Below, in pieces: positions 28,961-37,630 of a stretch of 64,000 nt of DNA. Each line of letters opens with the position of its first letter. Within the stretch, counting starts at the first letter, position 1. Source of the stretch: CADCTP01 sp963849885 (GTDB lineage Bacteria > Actinomycetota > Actinomycetes > Mycobacteriales > CADCTP01); assembly GCA_963849885.1 (NCBI GenBank), contig CAWKIV010000013.1, forward strand, positions 186,001 through 250,000, read 5' to 3'. The notes under the pieces are model-generated. The model was given only the letters and a program-made list of their open reading frames with translations, was not told the DNA's origin and did no database searches. The translations under genes were made by a program, and so were the position numbers.

Positions 28961-29386
28961 GTGCGGACCGTGGTGCTGACCATCCATGTCGTGCTGGCGA
29001 TCTTCCTGATCGGCCCGCTGGTCTCGGCGGCCAACCAGGGGCCCCGGGCGCTGCGGGACGGCGACACCGGCGTCCTGCGGCTGCTGGCCCGCACGGTCAC
29101 GGTCAACGGCTGGGCGTCGATCGCGGTCGCGGTGGTCGGCTTCGGCCTGGTCCAGCGCCGGTACGGCAACGAGTTCACCGACGCCTGGCTGATCGTCTCG
29201 ATCCTGCTCTTCGTGGTCGCGACCCTGCTGGTGGTGCTGCTGCTCGCGCCGCTGCTGCGCGGTGCCGCGGCGGCCGCCGGCGGGTCGACGGCCCACCTGG
29301 CCGGCCGGGTCGGCGCCCTCGCCGGCGTGGCCAGCCTCTGCTACGTGGTGATCGCGGTGCTCATGGTGTGGCAGCCCGGCACCTGA
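28961..29386 (+). CDS. DUF2269-like membrane protein
   Basis: A 141-residue membrane protein with four predicted helices (about 3-22, 47-65, 79-100, 115-136) and the N-terminal pattern VVLTIHVVLAIFLIGPLVSAAN found in DUF2269-like proteins. The start is GTG at 28961. No function is known. It is downstream of the exported protein gene with a 28-bp gap. Confidence 0.72.
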   Translation: MRTVVLTIHVVLAIFLIGPLVSAANQGPRALRDGDTGVLRLLARTVTVNGWASIAVAVVGFGLVQRRYGNEFTDAWLIVSILLFVVATLLVVLLLAPLLRGAAAAAGGSTAHLAGRVGALAGVASLCYVVIAVLMVWQPGT

Positions 29387-29503
29387 GCTGAACCATCCGG
29401 CCCTCTGCTGCGCGGAGCAGTCCGAGCCGGTCGGCTGACGGTCCCGGGCCGGGGCCGGTCGCCAGCCCGTGCCGGAAAGCCGGCGGCCTGGCAGGATGGA
29501 GGG

Positions 29504-29779
29504 GTGTCCACCCGACGACCCCGGTTGCTGCCCGCCGCGCTGCTCGCGTCGGCGCTGGTGGTGAGCGCCACCGGCGGGGTGCTGGCGGTGACCGGGCGGG
29601 CCGATGCGCCGGCCGCGGACACCTGCTCCGCGGGCACCGAGTTCGTCACCGTGCGGCCGGTCTTCGACGACGCCGAGTGGCGCCCGGCCCGGCCGGCCGC
29701 GCCGGCGCTCGCCGGTTGCCTGGACACGTCGAAGATCGGCGAGGCCGGCGACCCGGCCGGGACCAACCCGCGCGGCTAG
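29504..29779 (+). CDS. small exported hypothetical protein
   Basis: A 91-residue protein with an N-terminal basic stretch and hydrophobic segment (LLPAALLASALVVSATGGVLAV) consistent with a signal peptide or anchor. The short remainder has two cysteines (DTCSAGTEF, AGCLDTSK), which may pair. It starts with GTG and ends three bases before the stop of convergent metB. I do not recognise a family. Confidence 0.55.
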   Translation: MSTRRPRLLPAALLASALVVSATGGVLAVTGRADAPAADTCSAGTEFVTVRPVFDDAEWRPARPAAPALAGCLDTSKIGEAGDPAGTNPRG

Positions 29780-29782
29780 CCG

Positions 29783-30931
29783 CTAGCCGAGCGCCTGGGT
29801 GAGGTCGGCGAGCAGGTCGTCCACCGACTCGATCCCGACCGACAGCCGGACCAGCGTCGACGGCACCTCCAGCGGGGAGCCGGTCACCGACGCGTGCGTC
29901 ATCAGCCGCGGGTGCTCGATCAGCGACTCCACCCCGCCGAGCGACTCGGCGAGCAGGAAGACCTCGGTCCGCTCGCACACCCGCAGCGCGGCCGCCTCGC
30001 CGCCGTGCAGGGTGAAGGAGACCATCCCGCCGAAGCCGCGCATCTGCTTGGCCGCCACCTCGTGCCCGGGGTGGTCGGGCAGGCCCGGGTAGTAGACCCG
30101 GTCCACCGCCCGGTGGGCGAGCAGCATCTCGGCCACCCGCTCCGCGTTCGCGCAGTGCCGGTCCATCCGGACGCCGAGCGTCTTCACCCCGCGCAGCACC
30201 AGCCAGGAGTCGAACGGACCGGGCACGCCGCCCATCGCGTTCTGGTGGAAGGTGAGCCGCTCGGCCAGCTCGGCGTCGTCGACCACCAGCGCGCCCCCGA
30301 TGACGTCGGAGTGCCCGCCGAGATACTTGGTCGTCGAGTGCACGACCGCGTCGGCGCCGAGCGCGAGCGGCTGCTGCAGGTAGGGCGAGGCGAAGGTGTT
30401 GTCCACCACGAGCAGCGCGCCGGCGTCATGCGCGAGCCCGGCCAGCGCCGCGATGTCGGCGATGCCGAGCAGCGGGTTGGTCGGCGTCTCGCACCACAGC
30501 ATCGCGGTGGTCGGCCGCAGTGCCGCCCGGACCGCGGCCAGGTCGGCCAGGTGCACCGGGGTGGTCTCGACGCCCCAGCGGTCCAGCACCTTCGCGAAGA
30601 GCCGGTAGCTCCCGCCGTACGCGTCGTCGGGGACGACGACGTGGTCGCCGGGCACCAGCACGGTGCGCAGCAGGCAGTCCTCGGCGGCCAGCCCGGAGGC
30701 GAACGCGAACCCGCGGGCGCCGCCCTCCAGCGCGGCCAGGCACTCCTGCAGCGCGGTCCGGGTCGGGTTGGCCGACCGGCTGTACTCGAAGCCGCCGCGC
30801 AGGCCGCCGACCCCGTCCTGCTTGTACGTCGACGTCTGGTGGATCGGGACCACCACCGAGCCGGTGCACGCGTCGGGCTCCTGCCCGGCGTGGATGGCAA
30901 GGGTCTCGAAGCCGTGCCGCGTCGCACTCAC
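29783..30931 (-). CDS. metB: cystathionine gamma-synthase/lyase
   Basis: A 382-residue Cys/Met-metabolism PLP enzyme. The PLP lysine is K202 in HSTTKYLGGHSD. Substrate-site features include EYSRSANPTR near 49-58 and GVESLIEHPRLMTHAS near the end. It makes cystathionine from an acylated homoserine and cysteine, or runs the reverse gamma-lyase reaction; Actinobacteria members of this group often do both. The neighbour cbs (37631-38995) suggests reverse trans-sulfuration with cystathionine beta-synthase, as at Rv1077-Rv1079. Confidence 0.92.
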   Translation of the reverse strand: MSATRHGFETLAIHAGQEPDACTGSVVVPIHQTSTYKQDGVGGLRGGFEYSRSANPTRTALQECLAALEGGARGFAFASGLAAEDCLLRTVLVPGDHVVVPDDAYGGSYRLFAKVLDRWGVETTPVHLADLAAVRAALRPTTAMLWCETPTNPLLGIADIAALAGLAHDAGALLVVDNTFASPYLQQPLALGADAVVHSTTKYLGGHSDVIGGALVVDDAELAERLTFHQNAMGGVPGPFDSWLVLRGVKTLGVRMDRHCANAERVAEMLLAHRAVDRVYYPGLPDHPGHEVAAKQMRGFGGMVSFTLHGGEAAALRVCERTEVFLLAESLGGVESLIEHPRLMTHASVTGSPLEVPSTLVRLSVGIESVDDLLADLTQALG

Positions 30932-30951
30932 CCCGAAAAGGCTACCCGGCA

Positions 30952-30979
30952 GCCGGGCCCCGCCGTGGCGGGGCCCGGC
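30952..30979 (-). terminator. 13-bp GC hairpin, intrinsic-type terminator
   Basis: GCCGGGCCCCGCC pairs perfectly with GGCGGGGCCCGGC around a two-base loop. It lies eight bases beyond the stop of the 45-codon ORF on the minus strand, and a TTTT run follows about a dozen bases later on the same strand. It would end transcripts from the acyl-CoA synthetase operon before metB. Confidence 0.65.
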
Positions 30980-30986
30980 CGCCGAG

Positions 30987-31124
30987 TCAGCCCTCGACCT
31001 TGTCGACGGTGAGGGCGCCGACGCAGTAGTCCTCCTCCGAGCCGAGGTTCTTGACCGAGTAGAGGAACCGGCGCTCCGGCGTGCCGTCCGACTTGATCCG
31101 CTGCTCCCAGTAGTCCCGGGTCAC
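30987..31124 (-). CDS. short ORF, 45 residues, possible gene remnant
   Basis: The frame MTRDYWEQRIKSDGTPERRF... ends in TVDKVEG just before a strong hairpin. Codon choice (AAG, AAC, TTC) and balanced composition look like real protein rather than shadow. The frame also extends upstream without a good start (LTPCSLEVTRDYW), so it may be the C-terminal end of a lost gene. It begins 22 bp after the acyl-CoA synthetase stop, on the same strand. No family is recognised. Confidence 0.4.
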   Translation of the reverse strand: MTRDYWEQRIKSDGTPERRFLYSVKNLGSEEDYCVGALTVDKVEG

Positions 31125-31146
31125 CTCCAGGCTGCAGGGCGTGAGG

Positions 31147-32958
31147 TCAGCCCGCGTAGAGCTCCTCGATCACGTCGGCGTAGCCGGCCAGCACGCCGCG
31201 CCGCTTGAGCTTCATGGTCGCGGTCAGCTGCGGCGAGTCCGGCACCCACTCGTCGGCCAGCACGGCGAACCGCTTGATGCCCTCCACCTGGGAGAAGTGC
31301 TTGTTCACCTCGGCCACGCCGCGCTCCAGCTCGGCCCGCACCGTCGGGTCCGCGGCCAGCGCGGCCAGGTCGGTGCCGGCCAGCCCCTCGCCGCGCGCCC
31401 ACACCGGCGCCACCTCGGAGTCGAGCACCAGCAGCGCGACCAGGTACGGCCGGCTGTCGCCGATCACGCAGGCCTGCCCGACCAGCGGCAGCGACTTGAG
31501 CCGGGCCTCGATGTTCGCCGGCGACACGTTCTTGCCGCCGGCGGTGATGATCAGCTCCTTCTTCCGGTCCACGATGGACAGATAGCCCTCGTCGTCGAAG
31601 CGGCCGATGTCCCCGGTGTGCAGCCAGCCGTCGGCGTCGAAGGTCTCCGCGGTGCGCTCCGGGTCGTCCAGGTAGCCGCGGGACACGATGCCGCCCCGGC
31701 AGATCACCTCGCCGTCGTCGAGCAGCCGCACCTCGGTCGCCGGGTACGGCCGGCCGACCGTGCCCGGCTTCACCCGGTACGGGTCCCAGGTCATGCCGCC
31801 GCTGTTCTCGCTCATCCCGTAGATCTCGGAGAACGGCAGCCCGACCGCGCGGAAGAAGTGCAGCACGTCCACCGGCAGCGGCGCGGCGCCGGCGAAGCAG
31901 TAGCGCAGCTGGTCCAGCCCGATCCGCTGCCGCAGCGGCGCGAACGCGGCCGCGTCCACCTGCTCCCAGGCCGCGGCGAGCGCGTCCGGCAGCGGCCGGT
32001 CGGCCGCGCGCAGCTCGGCGACCTGCCGCCCGACCTGCAGCGCCTTGGCGAAGCCGGCCACCCGCTCCGGTCCGGCCGCGGCCACCGCGGCCTCGATCCC
32101 GGCCCGCAGCTTCTCGAAGACCCGCGGCGGGCCGAAGAGGCTGGTCGGCCGGACCGCGGCCAGGTACGCCGCCAGGGTCGTCTGGTCCGGGCAGCAGGTC
32201 ACCTCGGTCTGCAGCCACAGCCAGGCGTAGTGGGTGACGATGCGCTCGGCGATGTGCGCCATCGGCAGGTAGGACACGTTCCGCGCGTCCGGCTGCGGCC
32301 CGATCAGCTCGGTGTAGCCGACCGACTGCCAGGCGATGTTCGCGTGGTCGAGCATGACGCCCTTCGGCGGCCCGGTGGTGCCGGAGGTGTAGATCACCGT
32401 GGCCAGGTCGTCCGGCCGGACCGCCTCGACGGCCGCGTCGAGGTCGACCGGGTCGTCGCCGAGCAGGTCGGCGAAGCGGATCACGTCGGCCGGGGCCAGC
32501 CCGTCCGGGTCGTCCACCACCACGACCGCGCGCAGCTCGGGCAGCTCGTCGCGGACCTTGAGCAGCCGCTCCAGGAAGCCGATGTCGTCGACCACGGCGA
32601 TCCGGGCCCGGCTGTGCGCGGCCAGGTACGCCACCTGCTCCGGCGCGGAGGAGTTGTAGATCGACAGCGGGGTGCCGCCGGCCAGCAGCACGCCCAGGTC
32701 GGCGAGGTGGAACTCCGGCCGGTTGCGCAGGAAGAGCAGCGCCCGGTCGCCGCGGCCGAGCCCGAGCCGGCCGAACGCGCTCGCCAGCCGGGCCGACGCG
32801 TCCCCGACCCGCGCCCAGGTCCACTCCTCGACGTCGGACCCGTCCGGGCGCATCCGCCGGAGCGCGACCTTGTCCGGGAGCTCGGTGACGTTGCGCCGCA
32901 ACCACCGGACCACCGTCTGGCCCTCGACCTGTGTCGCCAGGTCCGTACCGTCCGCCAC
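31147..32958 (-). CDS. long-chain acyl-CoA synthetase (FadD15-like)
   Basis: A 603-residue AMP-forming acyl-CoA ligase. The P-loop is VIYTSGTTGPPKGVM (about residue 172), the A5 motif YGMSENSGG lies near 373, and WLHTGDIGRFDDEGYLSIVDRKKELI is the hinge A7/A8 region. The KLKRRG lysine motif near the end is the A10 region. It activates fatty acids for degradation or lipid synthesis. GTG at 32958 has GGAGG with seven bases spacing. Confidence 0.92.
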   Translation of the reverse strand: MADGTDLATQVEGQTVVRWLRRNVTELPDKVALRRMRPDGSDVEEWTWARVGDASARLASAFGRLGLGRGDRALLFLRNRPEFHLADLGVLLAGGTPLSIYNSSAPEQVAYLAAHSRARIAVVDDIGFLERLLKVRDELPELRAVVVVDDPDGLAPADVIRFADLLGDDPVDLDAAVEAVRPDDLATVIYTSGTTGPPKGVMLDHANIAWQSVGYTELIGPQPDARNVSYLPMAHIAERIVTHYAWLWLQTEVTCCPDQTTLAAYLAAVRPTSLFGPPRVFEKLRAGIEAAVAAAGPERVAGFAKALQVGRQVAELRAADRPLPDALAAAWEQVDAAAFAPLRQRIGLDQLRYCFAGAAPLPVDVLHFFRAVGLPFSEIYGMSENSGGMTWDPYRVKPGTVGRPYPATEVRLLDDGEVICRGGIVSRGYLDDPERTAETFDADGWLHTGDIGRFDDEGYLSIVDRKKELIITAGGKNVSPANIEARLKSLPLVGQACVIGDSRPYLVALLVLDSEVAPVWARGEGLAGTDLAALAADPTVRAELERGVAEVNKHFSQVEGIKRFAVLADEWVPDSPQLTATMKLKRRGVLAGYADVIEELYAG

Positions 32959-33043
32959 CGCCGCACCTCCGCGCCTTGTGAGCCCCCTCACACCGTATCG
33001 GCGCGGCGCGGTCCGGTCGCCACTTCGCGGGGACGGCTCCGCT

Positions 33044-33069
33044 GCTGACTTCAGCTTGCTAAAGTCAGC
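33044..33069. promoter_or_regulatory. candidate operator dyad
   Basis: GCTGACTT (33044-33051) and AAGTCAGC (33062-33069) are inverted repeats around CAGCTTGCTA, 37 bp before the hydrolase ATG. The sequence is AT-richer than its surroundings and lies in the divergent gap between the acyl-CoA synthetase and the hydrolase. The HxlR-type regulator encoded after the hydrolase is a candidate binder. Inference from position only. Confidence 0.45.
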
Positions 33070-33105
33070 TGCGTTCGCCGACGGCCGGCGCCCGAGGAGG
33101 CACCC

Positions 33106-33945
33106 ATGACCGAGCCCGCCCGCCCTGACACCGTCGTGCTGGTGCACGGCCTCTGGATGACCCCCCGCAGCTGGCAGCACTGGGTGACGTACTACGAGGC
33201 CAAGGGCCTCACCGTGCTGACACCGGGCTACCCGGGCTTCGAGATCGAGGTCGAGGCCCTGCGGGAGAAGCCCGAGATCATCTCCCACCTCACCGTCCCG
33301 GAGACCGTCGACCACCTGGCCGCCGCGATCGAGGCGGTCGAGACCCCGCCGATCATCATGGGCCACTCCTTCGGCGGCACCCTGACCCAGCTGCTGCTCG
33401 CGCGCGGCCTCGGCTCGGCCGGGGTGGTGATCGACTCCGCGCCGACCGAGGGGGTGCGGGTCAACCCGCTGTCGCAGGTCCGGTCGCTGTTCCCGGCGCT
33501 GAAGAACCCGGCCAACCGGCACCGGGCGGTCGGCTTCACGCCCGAGGAGTTCCACTACGCGTTCGCCAACACGCTCAGCCCGGAGGACTCGCGGGCGGCC
33601 TGGGAGCGGTACGCCATCCCGGCCCCGGGAAACTGGGTGTGGGAGTTCGGGCTCTTCGCCAACTTCAAGCCCGGGCACCAGGACACCTGGGTCGACTACG
33701 CCGCCGACCGGGCCCCGCTGCTCTTCCTCGCCGGCTCCGAGGACCACATCATGCCGCCGTCGGTGAACCGGTCGAACGCCAAGCACTACGGCAAGTCCCC
33801 GGCGCTCACCGACTACCACGAGTTCGCCGGGCGCGACCACTGGACGTGCGCCGCGCCGGGCTGGGAGGCCGTCGCCGACCACGCGCTGGCGTGGGCGCTC
33901 CAGCACGCCCGGACCGGACCGCGCGAGCCGGCCCAGGGAGCCTGA
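33106..33945 (+). CDS. alpha/beta hydrolase
   Basis: A 279-residue alpha/beta hydrolase. VLVHGLWMTPRSWQHW carries the oxyanion region, the nucleophile elbow is GHSFGG (S88), the acid is likely in AGSEDHIMPP, and the base in FAGRDHWTCAAPGW. No signal peptide is present. GGAGG lies seven bases before the ATG. It is followed by an HxlR regulator and a SRPBCC gene on the same strand. Esterase or lactonase activity is likely; the substrate is unknown. Confidence 0.87.
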   Translation: MTEPARPDTVVLVHGLWMTPRSWQHWVTYYEAKGLTVLTPGYPGFEIEVEALREKPEIISHLTVPETVDHLAAAIEAVETPPIIMGHSFGGTLTQLLLARGLGSAGVVIDSAPTEGVRVNPLSQVRSLFPALKNPANRHRAVGFTPEEFHYAFANTLSPEDSRAAWERYAIPAPGNWVWEFGLFANFKPGHQDTWVDYAADRAPLLFLAGSEDHIMPPSVNRSNAKHYGKSPALTDYHEFAGRDHWTCAAPGWEAVADHALAWALQHARTGPREPAQGA

Positions 33946-34021
33946 CCGACGCATCCACCCGGCTCCGGCCGGGTAGACCCAGCGAGCCGACACCAGCCAT
34001 CCGGGGAGAAGTCGGGTCACC

Positions 34022-34552
34022 GTGGCCATGAAGCTCGCAGGGGCGCTCGCCCGCCGGGGCGGCCGGGCCGTGGGCCGCTACTGCCCGATCGAGCGCGCCC
34101 TCGACGTGGTCCGGACCCGGTCGGCGGTGCTCGTGCTGCGCGAGGCGTTCTACGGGGCGACCCGGTTCGAGGAGTTCACCGCGCGCACCGGCCTCAGCGA
34201 GGCGACCACCGCCGGGCGGCTGCGCGACCTCGTCCGGGCCGACCTCCTCGGCAAGCGCCCGTACCAGGAGCCGGGCCAGCGCCGCCGGCACGAGTACGTC
34301 CTCACCGCATCCGGCGCCGAGCTCATGCCGGCCCTCTTCGCGCTGCTGCAGTGGGCCAACCGGCACGCCCCGCCGCCGTACCCGCCGGCGCTGCACCACG
34401 ACGGCTGTGGCGAGCCGGTCACCGTCGAGGCCCGCTGCGCGGCGGGCCACCAGGTCCGGGCCGACGAGATGCGCGTCACCGCGGCCGGGCCGTTCGGCCT
34501 CGACGACCCGGTCCGGCTGGAGACCTGGGACGCCGGGCCCGGCCGCCGCTGA
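34022..34552 (+). CDS. HxlR-family transcriptional regulator
   Basis: A 176-residue winged-helix regulator. The HxlR signature is CPIERALDVVRTRSAVLVLREA, then RFEEFTARTGLSEATTAGRLRDLV and the wing RRRHEYVLTASGAELMPAL. A C-terminal extension (HHDGCGEPVTVEARCAAGHQV) has two cysteines and histidines that could bind metal or sense thiols. GTG 34022 or ATG 34028 may be the start. It lies downstream of the hydrolase and may control it through the dyad at 33044-33069. Confidence 0.83.
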   Translation: MAMKLAGALARRGGRAVGRYCPIERALDVVRTRSAVLVLREAFYGATRFEEFTARTGLSEATTAGRLRDLVRADLLGKRPYQEPGQRRRHEYVLTASGAELMPALFALLQWANRHAPPPYPPALHHDGCGEPVTVEARCAAGHQVRADEMRVTAAGPFGLDDPVRLETWDAGPGRR

Positions 34553-34568
34553 CCGCCCGGGCCAGCCA

Positions 34569-35076
34569 GGGCATGTCTCAACCCGCCGTCGCTACGATCG
34601 CGCGGTGCCGGTGGATGTCACCACCCACACGGAGATCGACCGCTCGCGCGCGGAGGTCGCCGCGTACGCCGGCGACCCCGGCACCGCCCCGACCTGGTAC
34701 GAGAACATCGTCTCGGTCCGGTGGGAGTCACCGCCGCCGGCCGCGGTGGGGTCGAGGGTCGCGTTCGTCGCGCGGTTCCTCGGCCGGGAGCTGGCCTACA
34801 CCTACGAGGTGCGGGAGCTGGTCCCCGGCGAGCGGCTGGTGATGAGCACGGCGCAGGGGCCGTTCCCGATGGAGACCACCTACACCTGGGCGGACACCGC
34901 GTCCGGGGGCACCCGGATGACGCTGCGCAACCGGGGCGAGCCGGCCGGCTTCACCGCGCTCGCCGCGCCGGTGCTGGCGGCCGCGATGCGCCGGGCCAAC
35001 CGCAAGGATCTCGCCCGGCTCAAGGCGCTGCTCGAGGCCGGCGACGCCGGCCGGCGCTAGGGCGTGTCTCAGCGCG
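34569..35076. repeat. 18-bp direct repeats flanking a SRPBCC gene
   Basis: AGGGCATGTCTCAACCCG (34569-34586) and AGGGCGTGTCTCAGCGCG (35059-35076) match at 15 of 18 positions. They bracket exactly one gene and follow its stop codon, where CTAGGGCGTGTCT resembles the end CTAGGGTGTGTCT of the inverted-repeat element at 55277-55444. They may be solo ends of the same mobile family or chance. Confidence 0.35.
34605..35060 (+). CDS. SRPBCC-family protein
   Basis: A 151-residue polyketide-cyclase/START-like protein. TTHTEIDRSRAEVAAYAGDPGTAPTWYENIVSV opens the domain, and TYEVRELVPGERLVMSTAQGPFPMETTYTW covers the curved sheet. It likely binds a small hydrophobic ligand. The start is GTG at 34605 without a clear ribosome site. 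Similar 18-bp sequences flank it on both sides, which could mean that it was moved as a unit. Confidence 0.82.
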   Translation: MPVDVTTHTEIDRSRAEVAAYAGDPGTAPTWYENIVSVRWESPPPAAVGSRVAFVARFLGRELAYTYEVRELVPGERLVMSTAQGPFPMETTYTWADTASGGTRMTLRNRGEPAGFTALAAPVLAAAMRRANRKDLARLKALLEAGDAGRR

Positions 35077-36103
35077 GCTCAGTGCCGCCCGGGTCGACCG
35101 GGCGGTCCGGCGGCGGGTCCGGGGCGGGGTAGTCCGGATAGGACGGCAGGGTGCCGAGCCCGGGTCGCTCGCCGGCCTCCGGGCGCGCCCAGATCCAGTC
35201 GTCCCTCCCGGCGGCCGGTCGGGGTCCGGCGGTCGGTCCGGGACCGGTGGTCGGTCCGGGTCCGCCGGGACCGGGCGGCGGCCAGGACCAGCCCGGCATC
35301 GCGGGACCCGGCCACGGACCGCCGCCGACGCCGGCGACGGCGGGACGGCGCCGCCGCATCCACAGCAGACCGAGCCCGCCGGCGAGCAGCAGCGCCAGCG
35401 CCGCCCCGCCACCCCACAGCAGCCACCCGGCCGCACCGCCCGACCCGCTGCCGGCGTACGCGGACGCCCGGACGATCTCCAAAGTGGACGGTCGCAGGTC
35501 CCAGGTGACCGTGCGCCCCTCCTGCCGGCCGTTGGACGAGATCACGTCGCCCGGGAACGTCACCCGCATCCGGGCCTCGAAGCCCTCGGTCTCGGTCGGC
35601 CCGCCGAGCAGCGAGTACGTCGGGAAGAAGAACTGCCCGAACAGCACCACCCGGTCGCCGTCCCGCCGCAGGGCCAGCGCGGACGCCGGCCCGGGCGTCG
35701 CCGGCGCGGATCCCGGCCGCGTGGTCGGCCGGCCCAGTCCGCCCGGCAGGCCCGGGGCTCCGGAGGCCGACGCCGAGTCGGCACCGTCCTTGTAGAGCCG
35801 GTCGAGCTGCTCGAAGGTCAGGCGGTCGAGCGTGATCCTGACGCCCTCGTAGCCGTCCTCCGCGTACGACTCGACCTTGACCTTGTCGCGCAGGTCCGCC
35901 GGGAGGTCCTCGGGCTCGTCGGCGGGGTCGATGGGGTCGGTGGGCGGGGCGCCGTCGGGGATCTTGAAGGCGAACACCATCGTGCCCGACACCCGGTCGT
36001 CCCCGCTGACGCTCAGGTCACCCTGGAACCGCAGACACCCGGAGGCGAGCAGCGCGAGCGCGACGAGCACGGCGATCCGCCATCCGGCCGTACGCGACGC
36101 CAT
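35069..36103 (-). CDS. LppM-like membrane-anchored lipoprotein
   Basis: A 344-residue protein with a lipoprotein signal (LLASGC, Cys 23) followed by an LppM-type domain (LRFQGDLSVSGDDRVSGTMVFAF, then FPGDVISSNGRQEGRTVTWDL). A single transmembrane helix lies near residue 230 (WLLWGGGAALALLLAGGLGLLWM), and a cytoplasmic Pro/Gly-rich tail of about 90 residues ends the protein. LppM-type proteins occur at the actinobacterial cell surface, with a lipid-binding-like fold. It converges on the SRPBCC gene with eight bases between stops. Confidence 0.8.
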   Translation of the reverse strand: MASRTAGWRIAVLVALALLASGCLRFQGDLSVSGDDRVSGTMVFAFKIPDGAPPTDPIDPADEPEDLPADLRDKVKVESYAEDGYEGVRITLDRLTFEQLDRLYKDGADSASASGAPGLPGGLGRPTTRPGSAPATPGPASALALRRDGDRVVLFGQFFFPTYSLLGGPTETEGFEARMRVTFPGDVISSNGRQEGRTVTWDLRPSTLEIVRASAYAGSGSGGAAGWLLWGGGAALALLLAGGLGLLWMRRRRPAVAGVGGGPWPGPAMPGWSWPPPGPGGPGPTTGPGPTAGPRPAAGRDDWIWARPEAGERPGLGTLPSYPDYPAPDPPPDRPVDPGGTEPR

Positions 36104-37362
36104 GTCCGCAGGATCCCACAGGGACCGTCCCATTCGACCCAGGAGGAGCGCACTCGGACGCCGCTGCCGGGCTCGCCGCCGGGCGGCGGCGCGCGGCGGG
36201 TGAGGGTCGCGGCGGCCCAGCCGACGACGGCCAGGCCGGCGAGCAGGTAGGCGTTGCCGACGACGTGCTCGGCCGTTCCCCAGAGGTACTCGCGCTGCCG
36301 GCCGTACGGCGGCCACACGACCGGGCGGGCCACGAAGAGCGCCGTCCAGGCGAGCCCGGCCCACCGGCTGCGCTCCCACAGTGCCAGCGCGACCGGCACC
36401 ACCCACACCCAGTGGTGCGACCAGGAGACCGGCGAGAGCAGCAGCATGGCCAGCGCGCCCAGGCCGGTGCCGAGCACCCGGTCCCCGCGCCGCCACCAGC
36501 CGGCGCCGACGAGCAGGGCCGCGAGCGCGAGCGGCCCGGCCACCGCCAGCCACAGCAGGGTGGGCGGCCGGCCGTCCAGCAGCCGGGTGAGCGCGCCGTA
36601 CACCGACTGGTTGTGGGCCAGCGCCGGCGGGCCGACCCGGCCGGCGTCGACGAGGCGGTCGGTCCAGTACGCCGCCGCCGCGGCCGGCATCGCCACGAAC
36701 CCGACGGCGACCGTGCCGGCGAAGGCCAGCGCCGCCCGGCCCGCCGCGGCCCGCCGGCCGACCAGCACGAGCAGCACCACGAAGACGAGCGGGGTCAGCT
36801 TGACGCCCGCCGCGATGCCCACCAGCACGCCGGCCCAGCGGCGGTCCGGCCGGACCAGGTCGACCAGCACGGCCAGCATCAGCAGCAGGTTGACCTGCCC
36901 GAACGTGAGGTTCTGCCAGACCGGCTCCAGGACCAGCGCGCCGCCGGCCAGCAGCGCCACCAGCCACCCCGGGGCGGGCCGGCCGAGCTCCCGGCGGACC
37001 ACGGTGACGACCGCCGCCAGCGCGCCCACCGACGCGCCGGTCGACACCGCGGCCGCCAGCCAGTACGGCAGCAGCGCCAGCGGCACCAGCACGACCGCCG
37101 CGAACGGCGGGTAGGTGAACGGCAACCCCATCACCGGGTCGCGGGACCCGTAGACCGGCAGGCCGTCGAGCAGCGCCCGGCCGCCGTACTGGTAGACGAA
37201 CAGGTCGGTGAAGCCGCCGCGGACGCCGGCCGCGACCGCGGCGGCGACGACCAGGACCAGGACCGGGACCGGCCCGGCCCGCAGGCGGGCGCGCATCGCG
37301 GAGCGCCCGTCGGGTCGAGCGGCCACCCCCACGCCGGCGCCGGCGACCGGCATCGACATCAC
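36013..37362 (-). CDS. GT87-family polyprenol-phosphate mannosyltransferase
   Basis: A polytopic membrane glycosyltransferase (449 residues) of the DUF2029/GT87 type found in actinobacterial lipoglycan synthesis. About ten hydrophobic segments are visible, with GLPFTYPPFAAVVLVPLALLP, LTFGQVNLLLMLAVL and SPVSWSHHWVWVVP as family marks. The C-terminal 50 residues are polar and overlap the first 91 bp of the LppM gene in another frame, which is unusual and may be dispensable. The start is ATG 37362; ATG 37353 and 37296 are alternatives. Confidence 0.78.
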   Translation of the reverse strand: MMSMPVAGAGVGVAARPDGRSAMRARLRAGPVPVLVLVVAAAVAAGVRGGFTDLFVYQYGGRALLDGLPVYGSRDPVMGLPFTYPPFAAVVLVPLALLPYWLAAAVSTGASVGALAAVVTVVRRELGRPAPGWLVALLAGGALVLEPVWQNLTFGQVNLLLMLAVLVDLVRPDRRWAGVLVGIAAGVKLTPLVFVVLLVLVGRRAAAGRAALAFAGTVAVGFVAMPAAAAAYWTDRLVDAGRVGPPALAHNQSVYGALTRLLDGRPPTLLWLAVAGPLALAALLVGAGWWRRGDRVLGTGLGALAMLLLSPVSWSHHWVWVVPVALALWERSRWAGLAWTALFVARPVVWPPYGRQREYLWGTAEHVVGNAYLLAGLAVVGWAAATLTRRAPPPGGEPGSGVRVRSSWVEWDGPCGILRTWRRVRPDGGSPCSSRSRCSPPGVCGSRVT

Positions 37363-37630
37363 CCCAGGCTAGCTTCGGGCGCCTTCCGGGTAGCCGTACC
37401 GGCGGGAGTCGTCCCGAATCCGGACGCGCAGCGCAGTCAGCCGGCTGCGCGGTGCCCGACCACCGGCGCGCTGCGTCGACCAACGACCTCCTGGTCGGCC
37501 GGCTGATCCCGCCCGGCCAGCCGGGCCAGGAGTGGCGCTTCGACGACGAGGACGCGAGCAGGGACCTGCCCCCGGGCGGCCTGGTCGCCCCGCCCGGGCG
37601 ACGTGGTTCGGCTGACCGCAGGGCGGCGGG

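Noticed and set aside
37363..37630. A gene between cbs and the mannosyltransferase
   Set aside because: Open frames there are extensions of shadows; no start with a ribosome site and no plausible protein sequence.
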